The notes under the pieces were generated by a model. It made no database searches, was not told the origin of the DNA, and saw only the letters and a list, made by a program, of their open reading frames with translations. This document shows positions 22,829 to 32,318 of a stretch of 34,253 bases of DNA, in pieces. Position numbers and translations under genes: made by a program. Source of the stretch: Vulcanimicrobiota bacterium (lineage in GTDB: Bacteria; Vulcanimicrobiota; Vulcanimicrobiia; Vulcanimicrobiales; Vulcanimicrobiaceae); the NCBI GenBank assembly GCA_030038215.1, contig JASHPI010000011.1, positions 1-34,253 of the forward strand. Direction: 5' to 3'. The stretch's first letter is position 1; the number at the start of each line of letters is the position of its first letter.

Positions 22829-25527
22829 TCGGCGGCCTCGCGAAGCAAGATATCGCTCGCGCGCGTCACCGCCTCCGATTCACTCCATGCGGCTCCTTCG
22901 GCAAGGAGTTTCACAAGCTCGCTTGGTGTCAGCTGCCGCCGGAGCTCGCTTTGGAGCTCCTCGATAATCGCTTGGTCTTGGGCGAGCGGTTGCCACCCCA
23001 CGCTGCGTAATCGCTGCTCTGCGTAACCCGTGAGTCGTGCGGCTTCGGAAGCGTCGGTGTCGTGTGCCGTAGCAGCGATGTACGCTACGGCAAACGGGAC
23101 CTCGATGGGATGGTGGGTCTTCGATGCGAGCGCGAGCGCTTCGCGAGCGCTTTGCTTGGCGCGCCCGCGATCGCCTAGCGAGAGATAGCAAGCCGTTAGG
23201 TCGACCGCGAGGTTCATCGCGAGATCGGGTCCGCCGACCCGACCCGCCTCAAGGAGTCGTTCGGCAGCGCTATCGTAGTTGCCGGCCACCGCTTCGGTTT
23301 GCCCCCACCAGGACAACGTGCGCGCCATCTCTTGGCCGGCGCCGAGGCCTTGAAAGAGCGCAACGCTCTCGGCGTAACGAGCTCGCACACCATCTATGCC
23401 GTCAGCGGTGAACGCCTCCGCGCAGCGCCGTAAACTGACTGCGAGCAGAAGCGGCTCCTGAAGCTCGCGCGCAAGACCAAGAGCTTCTTCGGCGACAGTC
23501 CGAGCTTCCTCATAGCGCGCTGCCCGGGCGTGGTGCTGCGCGACCTGGGAGAGGGCCCGGGCCAATCCTCGCCGATCGCCGGCCTCGCGGTAGAGCGCGA
23601 CAGCGGCGAGCGCTTCTGCGATGGAGCTCTTGTTGTCGCCCTGGTTGTTGTAAAGCATTGAGAGCCCGTAGCGCAGACGCGCCTCCTCCACAGGCGGTAA
23701 CGTCAATTCGGCCCGTAGAACCCGCTCGCACCACTCGATGCCCTCGGCGAGCAGTGTCAGGCGTAGAAACACAGGCGCAAGGTCGTCGACAGTCTGCGCA
23801 CCGAGAGGCAGATCATGCGCCTCCTCGATCGCCCATCGCAGCGTGGCGCGAAAGTTGGGAAGGTCCGGCTCGAGTCGCGAGAGCCAGCTGGGTTCCGGTC
23901 CATTCTCCCATTCCGCGTACGCGACATGTGCGAGCGATGCAAAAGCGAGCGCGTGGCGTCGTGCGGCCTCCGCCATTTCGTCATCGCCGGCGAGCTTTTC
24001 CAGCGCGTATTCGCGGATCGGCTCCAGCACGCGATACCGCTGTCGCTCACCGCGGGTGTCGAGAACGAGCAGCGACTTATCGACGAGCGAGGAGAGTAGT
24101 TCGAGGGTGCGCCAATCGCCCGCGGCGTCGAGAGCGCAGACCGCGGTTGCCGCCTCGAGCGTAAAGCCGCCGAGAAAGATGGAACAACGGCGCAAGACCG
24201 CGCGCTCGTCGCCGGCGAGCAGATCGTAGCTCCAGTCGATCAGCGCCTGCATCGTCTGCTGGCGCGGCCTACGGTCACGTCCGCCCGCGAGCATCCGCAG
24301 CTCCAAGTGACGCGCTAAGCTTTGGATGGGCATCGTGCGTATTCGAGCGGCAGCCAGCTCGATCGCCAACGCAATCCCATCCAGGCGGCGGCAAATTTCT
24401 TCGAGGATTGCGAGCTTTGCGTCGGCAGAGAAATTGGGATCGACCGCCTGCGCTCGTTCGGCGAAGAGACGCGCCGCCGATTGCAGATCCAGCGTCGGCA
24501 AGCGATAGATTCGTTCTCCGGTGACGTCGAGCGCTTCGCGGCTGGTCGCCAGCAGCACAACGCGCGGACAACGCTCCAACACGGCGGCTGCAATGCGAGC
24601 GGCTTCTGCAATAACGTGCTCGCAGTTGTCGAGGAGCAGAAGCAGCTCGCGTTTTTCCAAGTGGCGCAAAAGCGCATCCAGCGGCGGAATATCCTCCGAT
24701 TGCTCTTCACCCAGGGCGGAAAGAATCGCGCTCGCGACCAACTGGGCTTCCGAAATCGGGGAAAGGTCCACCAGCCAAGCGCCGTCGGGAAAGTCGTTCA
24801 GCCGGCTCGCGGCCGCTTCGCACGCCAAGCGCGTCTTCCCGATGCCGCCGGCCCCGACGATCGTTACGAGTGAAGCGTCGCCGAGCAACGCTTCGACGAG
24901 AGCCAAATCGTCGTGGCGGCCGACGAAGCTGGTCGTTTGACGCGGAAGATTGTTGGGCGGCGTCTCCAGCAAGCGGAGCGGCTTGAACTCCGAGGCAAGG
25001 CCGGGCGCGACGACCTGATAGACGCGCTCGGGCTCTGCGAGATCGCGCAGAGGCAGCGTTCCAAGATGCCGGAGTGCAATGCCGGATGGGAGATTCGGGG
25101 TCGCGAGATCGCTTGCAAATCCGGAAACGAGAACTTGTCCGCCGTGCCCGGTTGAGAGTAGGCGCGCGGTCCGGTTGACGGCGGGCCCGAAGTAATCGCC
25201 GGCGCGCTCGTCGGTCTCCCCGGCATGGATCGCGATCCGGACTCGCAGTCCATCGACCGCGGCAAAGTCTTCACCTTCAAGGCGCTGCTGCGCCGCAACT
25301 GCCGCCTCGAGCGCCTCGCCGACCGTCCAGAACGCCGCGCAGAAGGCATCGCCAACGGTCTTGAATACGTGGCCGCGACGCCGCTCGATTTCGGAACGCA
25401 CGATGTCGTCGTGCCGGCGCACGGCGTCGCGCATCGCTTCCGTATAACTCTCCCAACGCCGCGAGCTTCCCTCGATGTCCGAAAACAGAAAGACGACCGC
25501 ACCGGTAGGAACCGCGCTCAGGCTCAC
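22825..25527 (-). CDS. Class III adenylate cyclase fused to an NB-ARC-type ATPase and TPR repeats
   Basis: A 900-residue signalling protein. Residues 10-125 are a class III cyclase domain with all key residues: Asp17 (FLFSDIEGSS) and Asp60 for metal, Lys56 (FKTVGD) for adenine recognition, and Asn118 and Arg122 (VNRTARL) for the transition state. RDLAEPERVYQV (161-172) is the linker motif usual in such fusions. The ATPase has Walker A GAGGIGKT at 225-232 and LLLLLDNCEHVI as Walker B. From about residue 580 to the end are TPR-like helical repeats. No DNA-binding domain is visible, so it is not a LuxR-type regulator. Related proteins occur in mycobacteria and Chloroflexi. The input signal is unknown. 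It lies 35 bases downstream of a phosphoesterase gene on the same strand. Confidence 0.9.
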   Translation of the reverse strand: MSLSAVPTGAVVFLFSDIEGSSRRWESYTEAMRDAVRRHDDIVRSEIERRRGHVFKTVGDAFCAAFWTVGEALEAAVAAQQRLEGEDFAAVDGLRVRIAIHAGETDERAGDYFGPAVNRTARLLSTGHGGQVLVSGFASDLATPNLPSGIALRHLGTLPLRDLAEPERVYQVVAPGLASEFKPLRLLETPPNNLPRQTTSFVGRHDDLALVEALLGDASLVTIVGAGGIGKTRLACEAAASRLNDFPDGAWLVDLSPISEAQLVASAILSALGEEQSEDIPPLDALLRHLEKRELLLLLDNCEHVIAEAARIAAAVLERCPRVVLLATSREALDVTGERIYRLPTLDLQSAARLFAERAQAVDPNFSADAKLAILEEICRRLDGIALAIELAAARIRTMPIQSLARHLELRMLAGGRDRRPRQQTMQALIDWSYDLLAGDERAVLRRCSIFLGGFTLEAATAVCALDAAGDWRTLELLSSLVDKSLLVLDTRGERQRYRVLEPIREYALEKLAGDDEMAEAARRHALAFASLAHVAYAEWENGPEPSWLSRLEPDLPNFRATLRWAIEEAHDLPLGAQTVDDLAPVFLRLTLLAEGIEWCERVLRAELTLPPVEEARLRYGLSMLYNNQGDNKSSIAEALAAVALYREAGDRRGLARALSQVAQHHARAARYEEARTVAEEALGLARELQEPLLLAVSLRRCAEAFTADGIDGVRARYAESVALFQGLGAGQEMARTLSWWGQTEAVAGNYDSAAERLLEAGRVGGPDLAMNLAVDLTACYLSLGDRGRAKQSAREALALASKTHHPIEVPFAVAYIAATAHDTDASEAARLTGYAEQRLRSVGWQPLAQDQAIIEELQSELRRQLTPSELVKLLAEGAAWSESEAVTRASDILLREAAD

Positions 25528-25562
25528 CGTTGCCGTTCCTTCGGCAGGCGGTCGGGGTTCCC

Positions 25563-26900
25563 TTAGTTCGTATCGACCGGGATGTCGGAGGCCGGTTGCT
25601 CTTCGAAAAACCGCTGCGAGTAGGGCGCCGCGATCGGCTCGAACTTCCGCGGCTTTTGCGTGAAGTCGAAGACGTCCAAGATGCTGGCGGAGGTCCGATC
25701 CGACGTACCGAGGCTTCCCAGCCCGAAGACTTCCTCGACGAATTTAACGACGCTGCCAAATTGATAAACCGTGTGCGAAACGTAGCCCTTCTTGGCATAT
25801 GGAGAGATGACGATCCCCGGCACGCGAATGCCCAGACCGGCATAGGTAAGCTGCGGCGGCGGGACGTGGTCGTACCACCCTCCCCAGTCGTCCCAGACGA
25901 CGACGATTGCGGTGGAGTTCCAAAACTTGCTTTTACCGATCGCATTCACGACTTGCGCCACCCACGATGGGCCGGTATCGTGCTTTGCGAATCCGGCGTG
26001 ATCGGAGTTCGCCCCGTCGGGAATCACCCACGAAACACCCGCCAGCGATCCGGCCCGAATATCTTTAAAGACTTTCTTTTCGGGCATGATGACGTCGGCA
26101 CTCCACTCGGGGCCGTATCGCACTTTTTTGATTGCGTCGAATGCATCCCAGTACAAGCCGGGAAGATTACCGAGCAACGGCGGCACGTAGTATTTCCACG
26201 AGACCTTCTTCGCGTCGAGCACATCCCGGAGCGTATCGTACGTAAAGCACGGGAATGGTCCGTCGTTGATGAACTGCCCGCTCTTGGTGATGAGCGGGGT
26301 TTCGGTGAAGGACGGCGCATCGCAGCCCCACGGGCTATTCGACGGATTGTCGATCAGGCTTTCGGTCTTGTCGATCGCGGTGTTGCCGCGAATCAAGTCC
26401 TGATGGCCGGTAAAGCTGCCGCTGCTTTCGTCCGGAAACATGTGATCGGCAAGGACGTACTCGCGTGCCATCGTCCAATAGGGCTGGATCTGGGACGGAT
26501 TCACATATGCATAAGCGCACCGCGCGCATGGGGCAGAACCCACCTCGACCAGGTTCCAGCCATCCATTTTGCCGTCGTCGTACTCGGTCACGAAAGCCGC
26601 GTGACTGTTCGTGAGATATTTTGGATAGTAAAGGTCGATCGAATGGAGCCGGACCGATCGTCCGTCGCTCATTTTTCCCCGCTTCGTGCCGTCGGCGCCC
26701 GGGAAGGTCGAGAAGAGGTTATCGAAGCTGCGATTCTCCTGGATCAGGATCACGACGTGCTTGATGTATTTGCCGGCCGCCGTGCCGGGCGCGAGTGCCT
26801 CCTGCGAGAGCGCCGGGACGGTGACCGGAATCGTCGAACCGCCGCCGCCACATGCAACAAGTATCGCAAACAGGCCGAGCAGAGGACAGCGGGACCGCAT
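25563..26900 (-). CDS. Lipoprotein phosphoesterase (phospholipase C / AcpA family), copy 3
   Basis: A 445-residue exported lipoprotein, with a lipobox in MRSRCPLLGLFAILVAC. Its catalytic landmarks match those of the pair near 17-20 kb: IKHVVILIQENRSFDNLF (metal Glu-Asn), SSGSFTGHQDLI (Ser in the nucleophile region) and VVWDDWGGWYDHV (metal Asp-Asp). It is clearly diverged from the two tandem copies, so it is an older paralogue. It uses its own start 53 bases after the pgm stop. The cyclase gene follows after 35 bases on the same strand, so the two may be co-transcribed. The substrate is not known. Confidence 0.9.
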   Translation of the reverse strand: MRSRCPLLGLFAILVACGGGGSTIPVTVPALSQEALAPGTAAGKYIKHVVILIQENRSFDNLFSTFPGADGTKRGKMSDGRSVRLHSIDLYYPKYLTNSHAAFVTEYDDGKMDGWNLVEVGSAPCARCAYAYVNPSQIQPYWTMAREYVLADHMFPDESSGSFTGHQDLIRGNTAIDKTESLIDNPSNSPWGCDAPSFTETPLITKSGQFINDGPFPCFTYDTLRDVLDAKKVSWKYYVPPLLGNLPGLYWDAFDAIKKVRYGPEWSADVIMPEKKVFKDIRAGSLAGVSWVIPDGANSDHAGFAKHDTGPSWVAQVVNAIGKSKFWNSTAIVVVWDDWGGWYDHVPPPQLTYAGLGIRVPGIVISPYAKKGYVSHTVYQFGSVVKFVEEVFGLGSLGTSDRTSASILDVFDFTQKPRKFEPIAAPYSQRFFEEQPASDIPVDTN

Positions 26901-26953
26901 AGGTAGGCGTTGTACCCGTAACGGCCGCGGGCCGCGCAGTGAATATGATGACC

Positions 26954-28615
26954 CTAGTCATTAGTTAGCGCGTTGTTTACGATGCGTCGGGCTTCATCCA
27001 TGATGGTGCGGAGATGATCCTCATTCTTGAAGCTCTCGGCGTAGATCTTAAAGACGTCTTCCGTGCCGGAAGGCCGGGCTGCGAACCAGCCGTTTTCTGC
27101 CGTCACCTTCAAGCCGCCGATCGGGGCGCCGTTTCCGGGCGCGTGCGTAAGCTTGGCGGTGATGCGCTCGCCCGCGAGCTCCTCGGCGGTGACGTCGCCG
27201 GGTGAGAGCCGAGCGAGCTTCGCTTTCTGTTCAGGCGTCGCTGCGGAGTCGATCCGCGTATAGTAAGACGTGCCAAAGCGTTCGGCGAGCTCGCGGTAGT
27301 GTTCGCCCGGGTCCTTCCCAGTGCGAGCCGTGATCTCAGCGGCGAGCAGATCCATGATGAGGCCATCCTTATCAGTGCTCCACACCGTGCCGTCGCGCCG
27401 CAGGAAGCTCGCGCCCGCGCTCTCCTCGCCAACGAAACAATACGAACTGTCGAGCAGTCCCGGCACGAACCACTTGAAGCCGACCGGCACTTCGGAGAGT
27501 GTTCGGCGCACGTGGCCGACGACACGATCGATCATGCTGCTGCTGACGAGTGTTTTGCCGACGGCGCTGGTGGAGCTCCAATGCGGACGGTGCACCAAGA
27601 GATAGTGAATTGCGACGGCGAGAAAATGATTCGGATCCATCAAGCCGGCCGAACGCGTCACGATTCCGTGCCGATCGGCATCGGTGTCATTGGCAAACGA
27701 CAGGTCGTATCGATCCTTCAGCGCGACCAGCCGGGCCATCGCGTAGGGGCTCGAGCAGTCCATGCGGATCTTGCCGTCGTGGTCCACCGTCATGAATGAA
27801 AAGGTGGGGTCGACAGTGCGATTGACGACGGTTACGTCGATACCATAGCGATCGATGATGGGGTCCCAATAGTGAATCGATGCGCCGCCCAACGGATCGA
27901 CGCCCAGCTTTAGACCGGCTCCGCGGATGCTGTCCATGTCGACGACGCGATGCAGGTCGTCGACGTACGGCCCGATTAGATCCTCGGCATTCGTACGGGA
28001 ATGATGTAGCGCTTGTTCGATCGGACTGCGCTTAACGGCGGTGTTGCCCTCGCGCATCAACATGTTGGCGCGATTTTGTATCCAGCTCGTTGCGTCGGTA
28101 TCGGCCGGACCACCATGCGGCGGATTGTATTTGAAGCCGCCGTCATCAGGCGGATTGTGCGATGGCGTAACCACGATCCCGTCGGCCAGACCATAGGTTC
28201 GCGTGCGGTTGTGTACGAGAATGGCGCGCGAGATCACCGGGGTCGGCGTAACGCCGTCGTCGCGCTGGACGATCGCCGTCACTCCATTGGCAGCGAGCAC
28301 CTCGAGCGCGGTGCGCTGCGCCGGGTCGGAGAGCGCGTGCGTGTCTTTTCCCATGTACAACGGTCCATCGGTGCCCTGTTGGCGCCGGTATTCGCAGATG
28401 GCTTGCGTGATGGCGAGAATGTGCGGCTCGTTGAAGGCACCCTCCAGCGCCGAGCCGCGGTGACCGCTCGTCCCAAACACCACGCGCTGGTTGGGATCGT
28501 CGACGTCCGGTCGGAGATCGTAGTATGCATCGATGAGCTGGGATACGTCGACGAGCAGTTCGCGCGGCGCGGCCTTGCCCGCGAGCGGCGAGATGCCTTC
28601 TATCGTGCCGGGCAC
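26954..28615 (-). CDS. pgm: Phosphoglucomutase (alpha-D-glucose phosphate-specific)
   Basis: A 553-residue phosphohexomutase of the E. coli Pgm type (546 residues), which interconverts glucose 1-phosphate and glucose 6-phosphate. The active-site loop is [12 protein letters not shown], with phosphoserine Ser152. The metal loop is [11 protein letters not shown], the sugar-binding region is [14 protein letters not shown], and the phosphate-binding loop is [16 protein letters not shown]. The start at 28615 is chosen by the conserved N-terminal region and overlaps the glycogen phosphorylase end by 16 bases. It takes over the product of glycogen phosphorylase, which supports a joint role. Confidence 0.95.
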   Translation of the reverse strand: MPGTIEGISPLAGKAAPRELLVDVSQLIDAYYDLRPDVDDPNQRVVFGTSGHRGSALEGAFNEPHILAITQAICEYRRQQGTDGPLYMGKDTHALSDPAQRTALEVLAANGVTAIVQRDDGVTPTPVISRAILVHNRTRTYGLADGIVVTPSHNPPDDGGFKYNPPHGGPADTDATSWIQNRANMLMREGNTAVKRSPIEQALHHSRTNAEDLIGPYVDDLHRVVDMDSIRGAGLKLGVDPLGGASIHYWDPIIDRYGIDVTVVNRTVDPTFSFMTVDHDGKIRMDCSSPYAMARLVALKDRYDLSFANDTDADRHGIVTRSAGLMDPNHFLAVAIHYLLVHRPHWSSTSAVGKTLVSSSMIDRVVGHVRRTLSEVPVGFKWFVPGLLDSSYCFVGEESAGASFLRRDGTVWSTDKDGLIMDLLAAEITARTGKDPGEHYRELAERFGTSYYTRIDSAATPEQKAKLARLSPGDVTAEELAGERITAKLTHAPGNGAPIGGLKVTAENGWFAARPSGTEDVFKIYAESFKNEDHLRTIMDEARRIVNNALTND

Positions 28616-31074
28616 GGGACGACCCGCCAGATCTCGCTTGCGTATTGCTCGATCGTGCGATCGCTCGAGAATTTACCGGAGCTTGCGACGTTGAGGATCG
28701 TTTTGCCAGCCCACGCATCAGGGTCACTATAGAGCTGGCCGAGGCGCTCTTGCGCCTCCACGTACGATCCAAGGTCGGCCAGATTCATATAGTAATCGCC
28801 ATCGTCCAAGAGCGTCCGCAGAATCGGTGAAAAGATGCCGGGTTCGTAGCGGCTGAAGTAATCTGAGGCGATCAGGTCCAGCGCCGCGCGCGTCTCCGGG
28901 TCATGCTGGTAGTGCCAATGCGGATTATACCACCCGCGGCTGCCGGTGACTTGATCCGCGGTGAGGCCGAAGAGAAAGAGGTTGTCTTCGCCGGCCTCCT
29001 CGGCGATCTCGATCGTAGCGCCGTCGCGCGTGCCGACCGTGAGTGCGCCGTTCATCATGAACTTCATGTTGCTCGTTCCGCTGGCTTCGAAACCGGCGGT
29101 CGAAATTTGATTCGACACATCACTGGCCGGAATCAGCCGCTCTGCCAGCGACACGTTGTAGTCGGGAAGGAAGACGACTTTGAGCCGGCCGCGCATCGCC
29201 GCATCGCCGTCGATCGTGCCAGCGAGGTTGTTGATGAACTTGATGATGAGCTTAGCGAGATGATATCCGGGCGCGGCCTTGCCGCCGAAGAAGAACGTTC
29301 GCGGATGCATCTCGAGATTGGGATTCTCGCGCAGGCGATTGTAGACGATGATGATGCGCAGCGCGTTGAGCAACTGCCGCTTATACTCGTGAATGCGCTT
29401 GATCTGAGTGTCGAAGATCGAGTCGGGATCGACGGAGATGTCGAACGAGCGCAGGAGCCAATCGGCGAAACGCGTCTTAGCTTCGCGTTTAGCGCGCCGC
29501 CACGCCCCGCGAAAGCCCGAATCCTCGGCTAGCGGCCTCAGCTGGCCCAGACGCGCCAGGCGTGTTTCCCAGCCGGGACCGATTGCGGCGGTGATCGTCG
29601 ACGCTAACGGCGGGTTGGACAGCAGCAGCCAGCGCCGCGGCGTCACACCGTTGGTCTTGTTGTTGAAGCGCTCCGGGTAGAGCTCGGCTAAATCCTTGAC
29701 GGTCACGGTGCGCAGCAAGCGCGAGTGCAGCTCCGCGACGCCGTTGGTGCTGTGCGAGCCAACGATGGCGAGATTTGCCATGCGCACGCGGCGAACCGGC
29801 CCTTCTTCGATCAGGCTGACGCGTTCGACGCGCCCTTCGTCATCGGGGAACCGTTGGCGGACCTCGTCGAGCAGCCGACGGTTGACTTCGTAGATGATCT
29901 CCAGGTGACGCGGCAACAGCACTTCGAACCATCGAACCGGCCATGCCTCGAGCGCCTCGGGCAACAGGGTGTGGTTCGTGTACGCGAGCGTCTGCTGCGT
30001 AAGCCGCCAGGCCTCATCCCAGGCCAACTGCGCGTCGTCGAGCAGAACGCGCATGAGCTCGGGGACGGCGAGCGCCGGGTGCGTGTCGTTGAGCTGAATC
30101 GCCACCTTTTCGGGTAGCAGGTGCCAGTCGTTACCGGAGCGACGGAATCGCCGGAGCAGGTCGGCGAGCGAGCACGCAACCAGGAAGTACTCCTGAATGA
30201 AGCGGAGCGACTTGCCTTGGTTCGTCGTGTCATCGGGATAGAGCACGCGCGTGACCGTCTCGGCCGTGAGCGTGTGAACCATCGCCGTGACGAAGTCGCC
30301 CTCGCTGAACTCCAGAAAATCAAAGTAATCGGGCGCAGACGCCGCCCAAAGCCGCAGCGTGTTTACCGTCTTGCCGCCGTATCCGACGATCGGGCGGTCG
30401 TAGGGAATCCCGCTCAGATAGGACGGCTTTCCGGCTTTGGCGCGAAGCGTTCCGCCGGCCAGATCGAAGGATACGTTGAACGGTACCGTGACGCTTTCGT
30501 GCAGGCGTTTGATCTCCCACGGGTCGGCGCGCCGCAACCAGTTGTCCGGATCCTCGTGCTGCCAGCCCTCGGCGATCGACTGGCGGAACATGCCGAACTC
30601 ATGGCGCAGCCCGTAACCCATGGCCGGAAGTTCCATCGTCGCCATCGAGTCGAGGAAGCACGCGGCGAGCCGGCCCAGGCCGCCGTTACCGAGACCGGCA
30701 TCAGGCTCCTGATCGAGCAGCGACAGCCAGTCGATCTCGCCATCGTCGATCGCTCCCTGTACGAGCGGCTCGATCAAAAGGTTCGTGACGTTGCTTGCCA
30801 GCGAGCGCCCGATCAGGAACTCCATCGAAAGGTAGTAGATGCGTTTTGGATTGTGCAGCTCGTAAGCGTGCTTGCATGCGACCCAGCGCTCTGAGAGAAG
30901 GTCACGGACCGAACGCGCGAGCGCCTCAAAGCGCTCGCGGTCGTCGACGACCTTCGGATCGATCGCGTTGTCGAAGAGGAGATGGCGCTCGTAGAGCGAG
31001 TCGGGACTGCCGAAGAAGCGCAGCGACGCGCGTCCATCGATCGCCGCGGGCTCGCCGCGCGTATCGGTCGTCAT
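28600..31074 (-). CDS. glgP: Glycogen/alpha-glucan phosphorylase
   Basis: An 824-residue GT35 phosphorylase of full usual length, releasing glucose 1-phosphate from alpha-1,4-glucan. Conserved segments are [65 protein letters not shown] and [14 protein letters not shown], where the lysine of NMKF binds pyridoxal phosphate. The start at 31074 lies 9 bases after the stop of the His-rich gene. Its end overlaps pgm by 16 bases. The three genes probably form one unit for mobilising stored glucan. Confidence 0.96.
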   Translation of the reverse strand: MTTDTRGEPAAIDGRASLRFFGSPDSLYERHLLFDNAIDPKVVDDRERFEALARSVRDLLSERWVACKHAYELHNPKRIYYLSMEFLIGRSLASNVTNLLIEPLVQGAIDDGEIDWLSLLDQEPDAGLGNGGLGRLAACFLDSMATMELPAMGYGLRHEFGMFRQSIAEGWQHEDPDNWLRRADPWEIKRLHESVTVPFNVSFDLAGGTLRAKAGKPSYLSGIPYDRPIVGYGGKTVNTLRLWAASAPDYFDFLEFSEGDFVTAMVHTLTAETVTRVLYPDDTTNQGKSLRFIQEYFLVACSLADLLRRFRRSGNDWHLLPEKVAIQLNDTHPALAVPELMRVLLDDAQLAWDEAWRLTQQTLAYTNHTLLPEALEAWPVRWFEVLLPRHLEIIYEVNRRLLDEVRQRFPDDEGRVERVSLIEEGPVRRVRMANLAIVGSHSTNGVAELHSRLLRTVTVKDLAELYPERFNNKTNGVTPRRWLLLSNPPLASTITAAIGPGWETRLARLGQLRPLAEDSGFRGAWRRAKREAKTRFADWLLRSFDISVDPDSIFDTQIKRIHEYKRQLLNALRIIIVYNRLRENPNLEMHPRTFFFGGKAAPGYHLAKLIIKFINNLAGTIDGDAAMRGRLKVVFLPDYNVSLAERLIPASDVSNQISTAGFEASGTSNMKFMMNGALTVGTRDGATIEIAEEAGEDNLFLFGLTADQVTGSRGWYNPHWHYQHDPETRAALDLIASDYFSRYEPGIFSPILRTLLDDGDYYMNLADLGSYVEAQERLGQLYSDPDAWAGKTILNVASSGKFSSDRTIEQYASEIWRVVPCPAR

Positions 31075-31083
31075 GACGTGGTG

Positions 31084-31308
31084 TCAGGTCTTGCCTTCGC
31101 CGTATTCGCCGGCGTGATGCTTTGCCGCTTCGTGATGGTGGTGCTCGGCGTTAAGGTGGTGTCCGTGCGCGACGTGGGCGTGGTGGGCAGCTTTTTCATG
31201 ATCGCCGGCCGAGTGATGCTTCGCGGCCTCCTCGTGATGGTGCGCTGCGTGCCGGCTATGATAGGCCGCGTTCCGATGGTGCTCCGCGGCTTTTTGGTGA
31301 TCGGCCAT
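31084..31308 (-). CDS. Histidine/alanine heptad-repeat small protein
   Basis: A 74-residue protein with 23 His and about 18 Ala residues and no Cys. It falls into heptads of the form AA-x-H-H-x-x: AAEHHRN, AAYHSRH, AAHHHEE, AAKHHSA, a five-residue insert GDHEK, then AAHHAHV, AHGHHLN, AEHHHHE and AAKHHAG. This predicts an amphipathic helix with an Ala face and a His face, suited to metal binding or proton buffering; the role is inference. There is no signal peptide. A strong GAGGAG lies 8 bases before the ATG, which argues that it is a real gene. It ends 9 bases before glgP. Similar short His-rich proteins exist in other bacteria, but I know of no function. Confidence 0.8.
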   Translation of the reverse strand: MADHQKAAEHHRNAAYHSRHAAHHHEEAAKHHSAGDHEKAAHHAHVAHGHHLNAEHHHHEAAKHHAGEYGEGKT

Positions 31309-31440
31309 GATTCGTTCTCCTCAGTTTTTATTGTTTGGGAGCGCACAACGTTAGTTGCATCCGCCCGTTACCCTGTAGAACGTTAAGCTGCATTAAGCAA
31401 TCGCCCGGGCAAGCGAAACGATTGCGCCGAATACATCAAC
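31309..31440. promoter_or_regulatory. Divergent intergenic region between His-rich gene and DUF4239 gene
   Basis: This is the longest gene-free stretch, 132 bases, and the only place for promoters of both flanking genes. AACGTTA occurs at 31347-31353 and again at 31379-31385, 32 bases apart. TTAAGC occurs at 31383-31388 and 31393-31398. No good -35/-10 pair could be recognised on either strand. Confidence 0.35.
31317..31322 (-). promoter_or_regulatory. Ribosome binding site of the His-rich gene
   Basis: CTCCTC on the + strand reads GAGGAG on the minus strand, 8 bases before the ATG at 31308. It is one of the strongest sites in the window. Confidence 0.8.
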
Positions 31441-32214
31441 ATGGGGCTCGTGATGCTCGCGGCCGCCGTTATCGGAGTTGCGATCCTGTACGCGCTGACG
31501 GGCGTTTTACTCGTTCGCAGCTTCATGAGAGGACGCGTCAGCGAGCGGCACAACGATCTTCCGGTACCGATTTTCCAGACGGCCGGCACGATCTACGCGG
31601 TACTGCTTGCATTTTCGGTCATCGCCGTTTGGCAGAGCTACGGTGCGGCCAAGGACAATGTTGCCGAAGAAGCCTCGACGCTCACGACGGTCTACCGCCA
31701 GACCGACGGGCTCCCGAATCCGGAGCAACAACGCTTGCGGCGGCTGCTGCGGGAGTACACGCAGGCGGTCGTCGTCGACGAATGGCCGCTTCAAGCCGCG
31801 AACGGAGGCGCCAGCCCACGCGCGCGGCGGGATCTCGGCGCGATCTATGGCGCGTACCAGACGATGAGTCCGCGGGTCGCCGCCTCGCCGATTGGGCTGG
31901 AGTTCTTGCAGACGATGCGGACCGTCGCGGCCGACCGCAACCGGCGAACCTTGGAGGCCAGCGGATCGCTTCCGGCCGTGCTCTGGGTCGGCCTACTGGT
32001 CGGCGGAGCCATCGTGGTGGGCATGACGTTTGTGATGCACACGCCGGCGACGTACCCGCACGTGCTCTTTTCGGTGCTCTTGGCGGCGCTCATCGGCACC
32101 CTGCTCTTCATCACGCTGGTGCTGCATCGCCCGTTCTCCGGACCGCTAGGCATCTCGGCCGACTCGTTCGAACACTCGCTGGCGGTCTTCGCGTCGGTCG
32201 ATCAGGGTGACTGA
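31441..32214 (+). CDS. DUF4239-family membrane protein
   Basis: A 257-residue inner-membrane protein with the DUF4239 pattern: a first membrane helix (about 3-25), then QTAGTIYAVLLAFSVIAVWQSY (second helix, the family hallmark), a soluble helical part containing TLTTVYRQTDGLP and RLLREYTQAVVVDEW, and two C-terminal helices. The end has LHRPFSGPLGISADSFEHSL, typical of the family. The function is unknown; a bestrophin-like channel relation has been suggested for the family. No ribosome binding site is visible before ATG 31441. Confidence 0.82.
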   Translation: MGLVMLAAAVIGVAILYALTGVLLVRSFMRGRVSERHNDLPVPIFQTAGTIYAVLLAFSVIAVWQSYGAAKDNVAEEASTLTTVYRQTDGLPNPEQQRLRRLLREYTQAVVVDEWPLQAANGGASPRARRDLGAIYGAYQTMSPRVAASPIGLEFLQTMRTVAADRNRRTLEASGSLPAVLWVGLLVGGAIVVGMTFVMHTPATYPHVLFSVLLAALIGTLLFITLVLHRPFSGPLGISADSFEHSLAVFASVDQGD

Positions 32215-32230
32215 TTTCGCGCATTTCATA

Positions 32231-32246
32231 AACCAACGTTAACCAA
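32231..32246 (+). promoter_or_regulatory. Direct repeat AACCAA, candidate regulatory site
   Basis: AACCAA occurs at 32231-32236 and at 32241-32246, exactly 10 bases apart, in the 104-base gap before the MFS-pstS pair. TAAAAT at 32254-32259 could be a -10 box. Tandem half-sites one helical turn apart are the pattern of response regulators such as PhoB, but the sequence is not a Pho box consensus. Confidence 0.3.
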
Positions 32247-32306
32247 GTCTTTGTAAAATGGCGTGCATCGCAACTCCAGCCGCTCGTTCGGATGCTCCGC
32301 ATTAAA

Positions 32307-32312
32307 AGGAGG
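32307..32312 (+). promoter_or_regulatory. Ribosome binding site of the MFS transporter
   Basis: AGGAGG lies 6 bases before ATG 32319 and decides that start. Confidence 0.85.
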
Positions 32313-32318
32313 GCTTGA

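Noticed and set aside
25530-26906. 458-codon open frame on the plus strand opposite the third phosphoesterase
   Set aside because: The minus-strand gene carries intact ENRSFD and WDDWGGWYDH motifs and a lipobox. The plus-strand product has low-complexity Arg/Asp composition and no family features.
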